A stretch of 18,732 nucleotides of DNA, taken from the NCBI GenBank assembly GCA_902491215.1, contig CABUGV010000052.1, positions 1 to 18,732 of the forward strand. The letters are read 5' to 3'. Origin of the DNA: 43-108 sp001915545 (GTDB lineage: Bacteria > Bacteroidota > Bacteroidia > Bacteroidales > Bacteroidaceae). Shown here piece after piece: positions 1 to 8,264 of this stretch; the first letter of the stretch is position 1; the number at the start of each line of letters is the position of its first letter. The notes beneath the pieces were generated by a model. It saw only the letters and a program-made list of their open reading frames with translations, was not told the DNA's origin and ran no database searches. The position numbers were made by a program, and so were the translations under genes.

Positions 1-173
1 CCCAGACGATGATCAGACAAGCCTGCCGCTTTTGCCATATGCTCAAACGGAAACACCGAGTGAAGCCTGCCAAGCTCACTCTCATTGAAACTCTTGCGAT
101 ATTTTTCTATAATATCAAATTCTGTAAAGCCCAAAGTAGGCTGAATTTCTGAAATATTTTGTATCTTAGCCAT
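1..173 (-). CDS. IS transposase, N-terminal fragment cut by window edge
   Basis: The reading frame opens with ATG at 173-171 and stays open to the left edge, giving 57 residues (MAKIQNISEIQPTLGFTEFD..., ending ...AGLSDHRLG). The segment with F-x-x-IEKYRKSF followed by SELGRLHSVFPF resembles, from memory, the N-terminus of DDE transposases common in Bacteroides and Prevotella insertion sequences (IS4/IS5/IS1182-like with a DUF772-type N-terminal region). The catalytic DDE domain would lie outside the window, so whether the copy is intact cannot be judged. Start choice: another ATG at 184-182 is in a different frame and meets a stop at once. The fragment is too short for domain proof, so the exact IS family is open. 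Confidence 0.7.
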   Translation of the reverse strand, partial: MAKIQNISEIQPTLGFTEFDIIEKYRKSFNESELGRLHSVFPFEHMAKAAGLSDHRL

Positions 174-189
174 ATCTTAGTCATGGAAT

Positions 190-228
190 TTCCCCCGTTT
201 TGGCTGTCAAACCTTATTTTCGGGGGAA
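190..228. repeat. Inverted repeat near IS end
   Basis: TTCCCCCG (190-197) and CGGGGGAA (221-228) are perfect complements separated by 23 bases. It may be a subterminal transposase-binding site, or a hairpin in the transposase leader that limits read-through expression. Which of these it is cannot be told from one copy. Confidence 0.55.
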
Positions 229-242
229 TACCTAAAGATACA

Positions 243-288
243 AAAAAGCCAGCTAATTCGCAACACTTTGTGTATGAATTAGTTGGCT
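243..288 (-). terminator. Intrinsic terminator, minus strand
   Basis: Arms AGCCAGCTAATTC (247-259) and GAATTAGTTGGCT (276-288) pair over 13 bases with one G:T wobble. Read on the minus strand the stem is followed by TTTTTTG (complement of the A-run at 242-247). It would stop transcripts coming from the right before they enter the IS. No gene on the minus strand lies between it and the terminator at 504-552, so it may be a relic of an earlier gene order or the end of an unrecognised short transcript. Confidence 0.65.
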
Positions 289-322
289 AATTTTATTCTA
301 TTTACTGAATATCCCTAACTAT

Positions 323-372
323 AAGAACCATACCCGAATTCCATAACGGAATGACGATATGGTTCTTTTTTT
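323..372 (+). terminator. Intrinsic terminator, plus strand
   Basis: Arms AAGAACCATA (323-332) and TATGGTTCTT (358-367) are perfect complements, with a second inner stem ATTCC (338-342)/GGAAT (348-352). The plus strand continues into a T-run (365-372); the minus-strand continuation is not T-rich. It therefore points to a plus-strand gene further left. No such gene is visible in the window, which fits the IS having separated it from its 3' end. Confidence 0.65.
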
Positions 373-503
373 AATACCAAAAGTTATAACCGTACATAAA
401 TCAACATAGATAGTGTTTCATATAGTACGTTTTAAACATTAGCTTTAGAAGTGATAATACAAGGTTAATAGAAAAATTAAAATCATGGAAAAGCAATGTT
501 TGC
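373..503. other. AT-rich spacer with no recognisable gene
   Basis: This is the longest featureless part of the 462-base gene-free stretch from 174 to 635, the rest of which is taken up by three hairpin terminators and the IS end. No open frame of note, no tRNA-like fold and no consensus promoter were seen on either strand. A weak minus-strand match to the -7 element (TAACCTTG, about 463-470) is the only hint of a promoter. Confidence 0.5.
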
Positions 504-552
504 AAAAAAGAACAACAGCCATACCGGTTCAATCTTGCCCGATATGGCTGTT
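504..552 (-). terminator. Intrinsic terminator after the Wza-like gene
   Basis: Arms AACAGCCATA (514-523) and TATGGCTGTT (543-552) are perfect complements; inner CGG/CCG can extend the stem. On the minus strand the stem leads to GTTCTTTTTTGC (complement of 502-513). It lies about 85 bases past the stop of the export-protein gene and closes the guaA-export unit. Confidence 0.8.
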
Positions 553-635
553 TATATGTAAAGCAGTAAACATCATGTTTCTATCTCATGCATCCGAAAC
601 AAATACATCATTTCGAACACTCTAAGCTAGAACTG

Positions 636-1436
636 CTATCTCAAGATGTTATACAACAAGCTGGCCAAAGAAACCAAAATACTTGTGGCGCTGAACCACA
701 AACTTGTTTCAGAACCGATTCCGGAGTTCTTCGACTTTGTCTTGTTAGGTGTCACATACAAGATATCATTCTGCTGGAGCTGATAATAAGGAGAATTGAT
801 GATGTTAGCATCGTTGAGATCCAACTCAATTATCTGAGTTTTGCCGACCTCGTTCTCACGTATCAGCTTGACGTTGTCACGACGTCCCCATACTGTCATA
901 TCCTTTGCCAAAGCCAAAGCCTCGAAAATGTTTACTTTTCCATTGGAAATAGTGTAAACTCCTGGGCTTGCAACTTCACCTGTCACTGCAATCTTGAAGT
1001 TTGACATTGTAACAGTAACAATAGGCTCTTGCTTCAGATATGTACCATACAACTTAGAACTGATGTATTTCTCCAGTTCTGTATTAGTCATTCCCAAAAC
1101 TTTGATTTCACCAAGTATTGGGAAATTTATAATACCATCATTAGACACCAGATATGTCTGCAGAACAGGCTGAGATGTCAGGTTGCGTCTATTGTAAGTG
1201 CTGTTCATATCGCTCGGCACTGTCAAGTTGAAAATTGTAGCCGCATCAGGATTGTCCGGACAATTGACAGTAATAGTCAAAATATCCTTAGGCATAATCT
1301 TAGCGTCATACAATTCGGCCTTTGTCGACTCGCTCACCACACGACTATTCTGGATATACGGTACATTCTTATATGATGTACATCCTGTTATTAGAAATAC
1401 GACCATCAAGGCCAGATACAATGATTTCTTCTTCAT
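636..1436 (-). CDS. Wza-like polysaccharide export lipoprotein
   Basis: This is an outer-membrane polysaccharide export protein of the Wza/Poly_export family, 266 residues. It begins with a lipoprotein signal: lysines at 2-4, a hydrophobic stretch, and lipobox LITGC with the lipidated Cys at 19. A Poly_export domain follows (about 41-145, with the IMPKDILTITV and ISFP-like GIINFPILGEI segments), then an SLBB domain (about 148-230, VTGEVASPGVYTI). A single C-terminal hydrophobic helix (about 245-265) takes the place of Wza's amphipathic barrel helix, as is common in Bacteroidetes members. The family forms the exit channel for capsule or exopolysaccharide with a Wzc-type inner-membrane partner; no such partner or glycosyltransferase is in the window. 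It starts 62 bases after guaA with no terminator or consensus promoter between, so read-through from guaA is plausible. The leader AAAAAGAAAAAT precedes the ATG. Confidence 0.85.
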   Translation of the reverse strand: MKKKSLYLALMVVFLITGCTSYKNVPYIQNSRVVSESTKAELYDAKIMPKDILTITVNCPDNPDAATIFNLTVPSDMNSTYNRRNLTSQPVLQTYLVSNDGIINFPILGEIKVLGMTNTELEKYISSKLYGTYLKQEPIVTVTMSNFKIAVTGEVASPGVYTISNGKVNIFEALALAKDMTVWGRRDNVKLIRENEVGKTQIIELDLNDANIINSPYYQLQQNDILYVTPNKTKSKNSGIGSETSLWFSATSILVSLASLLYNILR

Positions 1437-1498
1437 ATTTTTCTTTTTACTCGTAAACCTTTTACAACATCAGATGCTTGTACATGAATGAACCGCCG

Positions 1499-3022
1499 TT
1501 ATTCCCACTCGATAGTTGCAGGTGGTTTTGAACTTACGTCGTAGCAAACGCGGTTAACCCCCTTGACATTATTGATGATGTCGTTGCTGACCTTTGCAAG
1601 GAAATCGTATGGCAATTTTGCCCAATCGGCAGTCATGGCATCTGTACTTGTAACAGCACGGAGAGCCACTGCACGCTCGTATGTACGCTCGTCGCCCATA
1701 ACGCCTACACTCTGCACATTAAGCAGAATTACACCAGCCTGCCATACCTGGTCGTAAAGTCCCCAGTCGCGCAAACCCTGAATGAAAATATCGTCAGCAT
1801 CCTGAAGGATACGAACCTTTTCGCGAGTGATGTCGCCAAGGATTCTTACAGCCAAACCTGGTCCTGGGAACGGATGACGCTTGATGAGATGTTCAGGCAT
1901 GCCAAGTTCCATACCCACTCTACGAACTTCGTCCTTGAACAACCACTTGAGAGGCTCACAAAGCTTCAGGTTCATCTTTTCTGGCAGACCTCCAACATTG
2001 TGGTGGCTCTTGATAGTCTTACCTGTTATGTTGAGACTCTCAATTCTGTCTGGATATATAGTACCCTGTGCCAACCACTTGGCATCAGTTATCTTATGTG
2101 CTTCTTCATCAAATACATCAATGAAACCAGCACCTATTATCTTACGCTTCTTCTCAGGTTCTGTTACACCTTCGAGTTCCTTGAAGAATTTTTCGCTGGC
2201 ATCGACACCTATTACATTCAAACCGAGGCATTCATAATCGTGAAGAACGTTCTGGAATTCGTTCTTACGGAGCATACCGTGGTCAACGAATATACATGTA
2301 AGGTTCTTGCCGATAGCCTTGTTGAGCAATACAGCGCAAACAGAAGAATCGACACCTCCTGAAAGTCCCAATATTACTCTGTCATTGCCAAGCATCTCCT
2401 TAAGTTCCTTTACAGTAGACTCAACAAAAGATGCCGGACTCCAATCCTGCTTCGAACCACAGATGTCTACAACGAAGTTCTTTATGAGCAAAGAACCCTG
2501 TGTTGAATGGAACACTTCTGGATGGAACTGCACGCCCCACAGCTTCTCGTTTTCTGCCTGATAAGCTGCATTCTTGACAGTATCAGTCGAAGCTATGCGC
2601 TTGAATCCTTCAGGCAGATTCGTGATTGTGTCGCCATGGCTCATCCACACCTGACTGCCCTCATCGAAGCCCTTGAACAAAAGGTTATCCTTATCAAACT
2701 CCTGAAGATTTGCCCTTCCATACTCACGTGTGCCTTCCGGTTCAACCTTACCTCCGAAAGTCTGCGCCATGAGCTGTGCGCCATAGCAGATTCCAAGCAA
2801 AGGATACTTTCCTCTCAATCCATCAAATTCGAGGTGGAAAGCCTTCTCGTCATAGACGCTGTACGGAGAACCGCTCAATATAACGCCTATTACGTCTGGA
2901 TCATCTTTAGGGAACTTGTTGTAAGGGACAATTTCACAAAAAGTATTCAATTCGCGGACACGTCGGCCAATAAGCTGAGTTGTCTGCGAACCGAAATCAA
3001 GAATTATAATTTTCTGTTGCAT
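1499..3022 (-). CDS. guaA: GMP synthase (glutamine-hydrolysing)
   Basis: Converts XMP to GMP using ATP and glutamine, the last step of guanine nucleotide synthesis in the cytoplasm. The 507-residue protein is full length. The N-terminal class I glutamine amidotransferase domain (about 1-190) has the nucleophile Cys79 in GICYGAQ and the partner residues His167 and Glu169 in QFHPEV. The ATP-pyrophosphatase domain follows with the P-loop SGGVDSS at 221-227, and the C-terminal dimerisation domain ends in KPPATIEWE, the typical GuaA terminus. A consensus Bacteroidetes promoter lies immediately upstream (3046-3077), giving a leader of only about 20 bases with no room for a riboswitch. The export-protein gene follows in the same direction. 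Confidence 0.97.
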   Translation of the reverse strand: MQQKIIILDFGSQTTQLIGRRVRELNTFCEIVPYNKFPKDDPDVIGVILSGSPYSVYDEKAFHLEFDGLRGKYPLLGICYGAQLMAQTFGGKVEPEGTREYGRANLQEFDKDNLLFKGFDEGSQVWMSHGDTITNLPEGFKRIASTDTVKNAAYQAENEKLWGVQFHPEVFHSTQGSLLIKNFVVDICGSKQDWSPASFVESTVKELKEMLGNDRVILGLSGGVDSSVCAVLLNKAIGKNLTCIFVDHGMLRKNEFQNVLHDYECLGLNVIGVDASEKFFKELEGVTEPEKKRKIIGAGFIDVFDEEAHKITDAKWLAQGTIYPDRIESLNITGKTIKSHHNVGGLPEKMNLKLCEPLKWLFKDEVRRVGMELGMPEHLIKRHPFPGPGLAVRILGDITREKVRILQDADDIFIQGLRDWGLYDQVWQAGVILLNVQSVGVMGDERTYERAVALRAVTSTDAMTADWAKLPYDFLAKVSNDIINNVKGVNRVCYDVSSKPPATIEWE

Positions 3023-3045
3023 TGTGTAAAATTAAAATTTAGCAA

Positions 3046-3077
3046 CAAAAATAGATAAAAATACAATAATCAGCAAA
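3046..3077 (-). promoter_or_regulatory. guaA promoter (Bacteroidetes type)
   Basis: On the minus strand TTTG (complement of 3074-3077), 20 bases, then TATTTTTG (complement of 3046-3053): an exact match to the TTTG / TAnnTTTG consensus of the Bacteroidetes primary sigma factor. Transcription would start near 3040, about 20 bases before the guaA ATG. Confidence 0.8.
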
Positions 3078-3152
3078 CAAGCCATATATTTTTAACCGGC
3101 TTACATCAATCTTTAAAGCATATTGCTTTATGTGACACACAAAATACAACAT

Positions 3153-3187
3153 AAAAGGGCACGGAATAAAATCTTCCGTACCCTTTT
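3153..3187 (-). terminator. Terminator after secA
   Basis: Arms AAAAGGGCACGGAA (3153-3166) and TTCCGTACCCTTTT (3174-3187) pair over 14 bases with one mismatch and a 7-base loop. The stem is flanked by A/T bases on both sides. It lies about 70 bases after the secA stop and upstream of the guaA promoter, so it separates the two units. Confidence 0.8.
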
Positions 3188-3258
3188 ACATATCTTAATC
3201 ATGCAGTTACACTTTAATCTAGTAAAGCATGCAACCGACACGATATGTCGTCAAAAAA

Positions 3259-6200
3259 TTAAAGTCCCTTGCCGTGACAGTTCTTGTACTTCTTGCCGCT
3301 TCCGCAAGGACAAGGATCATTGCGACCGATCTTAGGCTGTTCGTTGACTACCGGCTGATGATTTTCCTGTGCTCTGGTATCAATTGGCTCCTGTCCGGCC
3401 TCAGTGATATCCTCTTTAGTTTCCTTCATCTTGCTGCGCGGAGTTTCTTCGACCTGAGCAGGCGCCTCTCTAACCTCTTCAGAATCTTCTACTGGCAACT
3501 GACATCTCATGAGCACGCTTACAGTGTTGTAGTTTATGTCGTTGACCATGCTGTCAAAGAGCTTCACGGATTCAAGTTTGAAGATGAGCAATGGATCTTT
3601 CTGCTCATAGCTTGCATTCTGTACAGAAGTCTTCAGGTCGTCAAGCGCACGCAGGTTCTCTTTCCATGCATTGTCGATTGAATGCAGCAATATTGCCTTT
3701 TCAAAAGCCAAAACGATTGAGTGTCCCTGAGTTTCGTAAGCTTCTTTGAGAGGAACTGAGATCTGATACATTCTACGTCCATCGGTAATAGGAACAAGAA
3801 TGTTGTCGTACATTGCACCCTTTGTTTCATATACCTCTTTGATTACAGGATATGCTTTCTGAGCAAAGATTTCAGTCTTGCGCTTGAATGCTGCAATCGC
3901 TGCATCAAATGCTATATCTTCAAGTTCATCACGCGACTTGTCGTCGAACTGCTCGTATGTGAAAGGAACTTCCATTGCCAATACAGAACGGAATTCCTCC
4001 TGCATACCTTCATAACCATTGTTCTGAACTATGTTTACACATCTTTCCCAAATCATGTTGGAAATGTCCATTCCGATACGCTGTCCCATGAGGGCATGAC
4101 GTCTTCTCTCATAAATGACCTTACGCTGTTTGTTCATCACGTCGTCATACTCCAAGAGACGCTTTCTTATACCGAAGTTGTTCTCTTCAACCTTCTTCTG
4201 TGCACGTTCGATTGATTTGCTGATCATTGAAGATTCAATCATCTCACCTTCTTCAAATCCGAGCTTATCCATTACGTTGGCAATACGCTCACTACCAAAC
4301 AAACGCATCAAATTGTCTTCGAGAGATACGAAGAATACAGAAGAACCCGGGTCACCTTGACGTCCGGCACGTCCTCTCAACTGACGGTCAACTCGACGGC
4401 TCTCATGTCTTTCTGTACCTATGATGGCAAGACCTCCCGCCTGCTTAACTTCAGGGCTGAGCTTGATGTCGGTACCACGACCGGCCATATTTGTTGCAAT
4501 AGTCACAATACTTCTCTGTCCAGCCTGAGCAACAATATCAGCTTCCTTCTGATGCAATTTTGCGTTCAGCACATTGTGCTCAATCTTACGCATCGTAAGC
4601 ATCTTGCTGAGCATTTCACTGATTTCAACAGAAGTTGTACCAACCAGCACAGGTCTTCCTGCGTTGACCATACGTTCAACCTCCTCAATAACAGCCTTAT
4701 ATTTCTCGCGCTTTGTCTTGTATACACGGTCCTCCATATCGACTCTGGCAATAGGACGATTGGTAGGAATCTCTACAACATCAAGCTTATATATATCCCA
4801 GAACTCACCTGCTTCAGTTATTGCAGTACCAGTCATACCAGCCAGTTTGTGGTACATACGGAAATAGTTCTGCAGAGTAATTGTTGCAAAAGTCTGTGTA
4901 GCTGCCTCAATCTTTACGCGCTCCTTAGCCTCGACAGCCTGATGGAGTCCGTCTGACCAACGGCGACCCTCCATGATACGTCCAGTCTGTTCATCAACAA
5001 TCTTAACTTCGCCGTCCATAACGACATAATCATCGTCACGCTCAAACAAAGTGTAAGCCTTGAGGAGCTGCTGTATAGTGTGAACACGTTCGCTCTTGAT
5101 GGCATAATCCTGAAGAAGCTCATCCTTCTTTGCGAGTTTTTCATCCTCAGACAAGCCCATACCTTCGAGTGCAGACATCTGTGCAGTAATGTCAGGAAGT
5201 ACGAACAGCTCATCGTTGCCAACGATATCGGCAATAAGCTGGTTACCTTTATCTGTCATTTCTACGCTCTTGGCCTTTTCGTCAATTACGAAGAACAGCG
5301 GATCTGTAGCTTCCGGCATACGTCTGTTGTTGTTCTCCATATAATATTCCTCGACCTTGAGCATACCAGCCTTGACACCCTGTTCGCTGAGGAACTTGAT
5401 GAGAGGCTTGTTTTTAGGCAGCGCCTTGTGTGCACGGAACAATGAAAGGAATCCGGCATCTACATCTTCTTTATTTTCGCTGTCGATCAATCTGCGCGCA
5501 TCAGCAAGATACTGAGTTGCCAATTTCTTTTGAGCTTCGACAAGTTTCTCAACAATAGGTCTGAATTCCTCAAACATCTGATTGTCACCCTTCGGAACCG
5601 GACCAGAAATGATGAGAGGTGTTCTTGCATCGTCAATAAGAACTGAGTCAACCTCATCGACAATTGCATAGTTGTGCATGCGCTGAACAAGTTCTGCAGG
5701 GCTCATCGCCATGTTGTCACGAAGATAGTCGAAACCGAACTCGTTGTTTGTACCGAATGTGATATCAGCCTGATATGCCTTACGTCGCTCGTTTGAATTA
5801 GGTCTGTGCTTGTCGATGCAATCAACCGACAATCCATGGAACTGATAGAGAGGTCCCATCCATTCAGAGTCACGCTTGGCAAGATAATCGTTTACGGTAA
5901 CAACATGAACACCGTTACCTGTAAGTGCATTAAGGAATACAGGGAGAGTTGCAACCAAAGTCTTACCTTCACCAGTTGCCATTTCCGCAATCTTACCCTG
6001 ATGGAGAACTATACCACCAAACAACTGTACGTTGTAGTGAACCATGTTCCATACAGTATCGTTACCACCAGCCTGCCAGTGGTTGAGCCATATAGCCTTG
6101 TCGCCTTCAATGCGCACATAATTCTTTGTAGCAGCAAGTTCGCGGTCGAAATCCGTAGCTGTAACCTCAACCTCTTCGTTCTCGGCAAAACGTCTTGCAG

Positions 6201-6555
6201 TATCCTTCACGATTGCGAAAACAGTAGGAAGAACCTCATTAAGAGCATCCTCAAACTTATCAAGTATCTTTGATTCGATCTTGTCTATTTCGTCAAATAA
6301 AGGCTGACGTCTGTCAATGTCTGTATTTTGTATCTTTTCGTTTATTGCATCAATCTTAGCTCTTTCGTCCTTCACCTGATCCTGAAGATACTGTCTGATC
6401 TCCAATGTCTTTGCACGAAGCGCATCGTTGTCAAGTTTCTGTATTTCCGGATAAACCTCCAGTATTTTCTCAACAATTGGTTTTATGGCTTTAATATCTC
6501 TAGTAGCCTTATTACCGAAAACTGAGCTCAAAAAGCCATTTAAGCTGAATCCCAT
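3259..6555 (-). CDS. secA: Preprotein translocase ATPase SecA
   Basis: SecA is the motor that drives unfolded preproteins through SecYEG, cycling between cytosol and inner membrane. The protein has 1,098 residues, about 200 more than E. coli SecA, which is normal for Bacteroidetes and reflects insertions in the N-terminal and nucleotide-binding regions. Visible motifs: Walker A ATGEGKT at 193-199, DEVD at 300-303, the NMAGRGTDIKL and QLRGRAGRQGDPGS motifs of the second helicase half, and a C-terminal zinc-binding tail CPCGSGKKYKNCH (1082-1094), which contacts SecB or ribosomes in relatives. A charged linker with many Glu and Pro residues precedes the tail. The ATG at 6555 follows the A-rich site AAAAAGAAT. 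The upstream exported phosphatase-like gene ends 132 bases earlier with no terminator between, so cotranscription is possible. Confidence 0.98.
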   Translation of the reverse strand: MGFSLNGFLSSVFGNKATRDIKAIKPIVEKILEVYPEIQKLDNDALRAKTLEIRQYLQDQVKDERAKIDAINEKIQNTDIDRRQPLFDEIDKIESKILDKFEDALNEVLPTVFAIVKDTARRFAENEEVEVTATDFDRELAATKNYVRIEGDKAIWLNHWQAGGNDTVWNMVHYNVQLFGGIVLHQGKIAEMATGEGKTLVATLPVFLNALTGNGVHVVTVNDYLAKRDSEWMGPLYQFHGLSVDCIDKHRPNSNERRKAYQADITFGTNNEFGFDYLRDNMAMSPAELVQRMHNYAIVDEVDSVLIDDARTPLIISGPVPKGDNQMFEEFRPIVEKLVEAQKKLATQYLADARRLIDSENKEDVDAGFLSLFRAHKALPKNKPLIKFLSEQGVKAGMLKVEEYYMENNNRRMPEATDPLFFVIDEKAKSVEMTDKGNQLIADIVGNDELFVLPDITAQMSALEGMGLSEDEKLAKKDELLQDYAIKSERVHTIQQLLKAYTLFERDDDYVVMDGEVKIVDEQTGRIMEGRRWSDGLHQAVEAKERVKIEAATQTFATITLQNYFRMYHKLAGMTGTAITEAGEFWDIYKLDVVEIPTNRPIARVDMEDRVYKTKREKYKAVIEEVERMVNAGRPVLVGTTSVEISEMLSKMLTMRKIEHNVLNAKLHQKEADIVAQAGQRSIVTIATNMAGRGTDIKLSPEVKQAGGLAIIGTERHESRRVDRQLRGRAGRQGDPGSSVFFVSLEDNLMRLFGSERIANVMDKLGFEEGEMIESSMISKSIERAQKKVEENNFGIRKRLLEYDDVMNKQRKVIYERRRHALMGQRIGMDISNMIWERCVNIVQNNGYEGMQEEFRSVLAMEVPFTYEQFDDKSRDELEDIAFDAAIAAFKRKTEIFAQKAYPVIKEVYETKGAMYDNILVPITDGRRMYQISVPLKEAYETQGHSIVLAFEKAILLHSIDNAWKENLRALDDLKTSVQNASYEQKDPLLIFKLESVKLFDSMVNDINYNTVSVLMRCQLPVEDSEEVREAPAQVEETPRSKMKETKEDITEAGQEPIDTRAQENHQPVVNEQPKIGRNDPCPCGSGKKYKNCHGKGL

Positions 6556-6581
6556 ATTCTTTTTGTTTTTAATGTAATGGT

Positions 6582-6606
6582 AGGCGGAAAAAATACAAGT
6601 CCGCCT
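6582..6606 (-). other. Hairpin in the secA leader
   Basis: AGGCGGA (6582-6588) and TCCGCCT (6600-6606) form a perfect 7-base, GC-rich stem with an 11-base loop, 26 bases before the secA start. No T-run follows on the minus strand, so it is not a terminator for the upstream gene. It could affect secA translation or mRNA stability; nothing in the sequence shows which. Confidence 0.45.
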
Positions 6607-6687
6607 TATCTGTTATTATTTATTTTCATTTTTATTCACATCAAATTTTTCACCGCGGGCACCTTATTCCATTCTGGAAATTTTTTT

Positions 6688-8262
6688 TCATTTGACATCA
6701 GTCAGAGGCGCCGAAGAACATCCGTTCGGGGCTCTGATCCTCATAAAGTGCGTAAGCGTCGGCGCTATGCAATCCACAGTTACAGGTTCTGCTATACTGT
6801 CAGACTTTATACCGTAACCGAAGAATATCAAAGGAAATTCAAAGTATGAATCCCTTATATACTTGCTGCTCAGCAAATCATCATTCACGAGATTCCATCC
6901 AGGAACAACTTCTATGAATATGTCTCCCGAACACTTTGGATTATAGCTATTGCGGATACGGCTTATACCTGGTGTCCAAGCTCCCTGCATCAGTCGCTGC
7001 GACGTATATACATCCTTTACACCAGTATACTGAAGGAGAAGTTCTTCGCATCGCTCGAGTACCTCCTTCATGTTAAGCTGTTTATCCTCTATAAGCTTGT
7101 GATTAAGATAAAGATTGTTGCCGTAATATAACTCCACATACTGTCCTTGTCCATAAACAGCAATAAGATACATATTCAGCAATGCGGCACATCGGTTGAT
7201 CTTAAGTTCGCCTGTAGGTATGCGGTACTTTGATATGTCGCCAGCATCCTCATGGTCATAACCAGTGGAAGTTATGAATATAAGAGTATTAGACAAACCT
7301 ACATTCTTGTCTATATTGTCAAGAAGAGTGGCAAGCTCAGCATCAAGACGCACATAAGTATCCTGAAGTTCCATGGCGCATTCCGACATAGGCTTGTTGT
7401 CAAACCTGCCAGCAAAATATGTCAGTGAAAGCATATCAGGAATTGCGTCAGAACCTATCCCGCTGTTGGAAAGACAGAAACTTGCGAGCTTTGTAACCTC
7501 GCCATTGACACATGCACTGTTCTTGAAAACGCGGAACTTCCTATCGCCGTTGAATTTATGCTTGAACGACTTGGATGTTTCGCCATATACATAATAATTG
7601 AATTTACCTACTACATAATTCGAAGGTTCCCAGACATAGTCGGAAATATTTCGACCTATACCATTTATATCAAAATACTTCAACCAACCAGGCTGATCGC
7701 CGTAGTAAGTACTTCCGCCCCATCCTCCTGTAGAATTGTCTATCCACATAGCCCAGTCACCTGCATGACCGGCGGCGAGAACAGACATATCTCTGTACGG
7801 TGAAATGGCATATACCATAGCTTTGCCGTCAGTTGCAACCTTGAGCTCATCGCCGATGGTAGATACAAGAATATTCTTTGGAGAAGAATAATCGGAAGTG
7901 CCAACACCTTTATACTTGAAATCATCTACACAGTAGACAGGACGCATACTGGCTCTGTCAAGCCATTCCTCACCTACAATGCCATGATTATAAGGTACAG
8001 TACCTGTATAGACAGTAGCAACAGAAGAAGCTCTGTCCACATTTGCCGTAGGATACTGTGCATTGGTATAAACACGTCCCTCGCGCAACAGTCTCTTGAA
8101 TCCCCTATCTCCATAAAGAGGAGAAAAGGCTTCCAGATAATCACTGCGAAGCTGATCGACAGTGATGCCGATAACTAGTCTTGGCACAGGCGTTGCCGAC
8201 TGGGCGTAAACACCAGCTATCGAAACAGCAGCAAATATGGTTGTTGCAAAACGCTTCTTCAT
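6688..8262 (-). CDS. Exported alkaline-phosphatase-superfamily protein, metal site degenerate
   Basis: The 524-residue protein has a signal peptide (KKR, hydrophobic core, likely cut after Ala20 in VYA-QS). The fold is recognisable as PafA-like alkaline phosphatase from ITVDQLRSDYL (Asp36 matches a metal ligand), YTGTVPYNHGIVGEEW, FPLIFFGYG and IAPTLTHFMRIRAPN near the end. The catalytic positions look lost: the Thr-x-PGH nucleophile motif is replaced by DRASSVAT (76-83, Arg77 where the Thr should be), the D-x-x-GH ligand segment reads TYFAGRF, the ADHG motif reads STGYDHE (332-338), and the last His ligand position falls in YFEFPL. I recall similar proteins in Bacteroides sharing these changes, so the loss may be family-wide. 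It follows the DUF4105 gene by 2 bases and precedes secA. The role is unknown, probably structural, binding or regulatory in the periplasm. Confidence 0.8.
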   Translation of the reverse strand: MKKRFATTIFAAVSIAGVYAQSATPVPRLVIGITVDQLRSDYLEAFSPLYGDRGFKRLLREGRVYTNAQYPTANVDRASSVATVYTGTVPYNHGIVGEEWLDRASMRPVYCVDDFKYKGVGTSDYSSPKNILVSTIGDELKVATDGKAMVYAISPYRDMSVLAAGHAGDWAMWIDNSTGGWGGSTYYGDQPGWLKYFDINGIGRNISDYVWEPSNYVVGKFNYYVYGETSKSFKHKFNGDRKFRVFKNSACVNGEVTKLASFCLSNSGIGSDAIPDMLSLTYFAGRFDNKPMSECAMELQDTYVRLDAELATLLDNIDKNVGLSNTLIFITSTGYDHEDAGDISKYRIPTGELKINRCAALLNMYLIAVYGQGQYVELYYGNNLYLNHKLIEDKQLNMKEVLERCEELLLQYTGVKDVYTSQRLMQGAWTPGISRIRNSYNPKCSGDIFIEVVPGWNLVNDDLLSSKYIRDSYFEFPLIFFGYGIKSDSIAEPVTVDCIAPTLTHFMRIRAPNGCSSAPLTDVK

Positions 8263-8264
8263 CC

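Larger units (their letters stand above)
1..230 (-). mobile_element. Insertion sequence, 5' end; outer boundary uncertain
   Basis: The transposase start lies at 173 and an inverted repeat of 8 bases (TTCCCCCG 190-197, CGGGGGAA 221-228) sits just upstream of it, where the terminal repeat and promoter region of an IS would be expected. The other end is outside the window, so neither the terminal inverted repeat nor a target-site duplication can be confirmed. The right boundary is a guess placed between about 185 and 245. Confidence 0.45.

Noticed and set aside
1437..1498. Possible terminator hairpin between guaA and the export gene
   Set aside because: The apparent arms TACAA/TTGTA enclose unpaired bases and a 1-base loop, and no T-run follows.
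3023..3045. Guanine or other riboswitch before guaA
   Set aside because: The predicted leader is only about 20 bases, too short for any known purine riboswitch.
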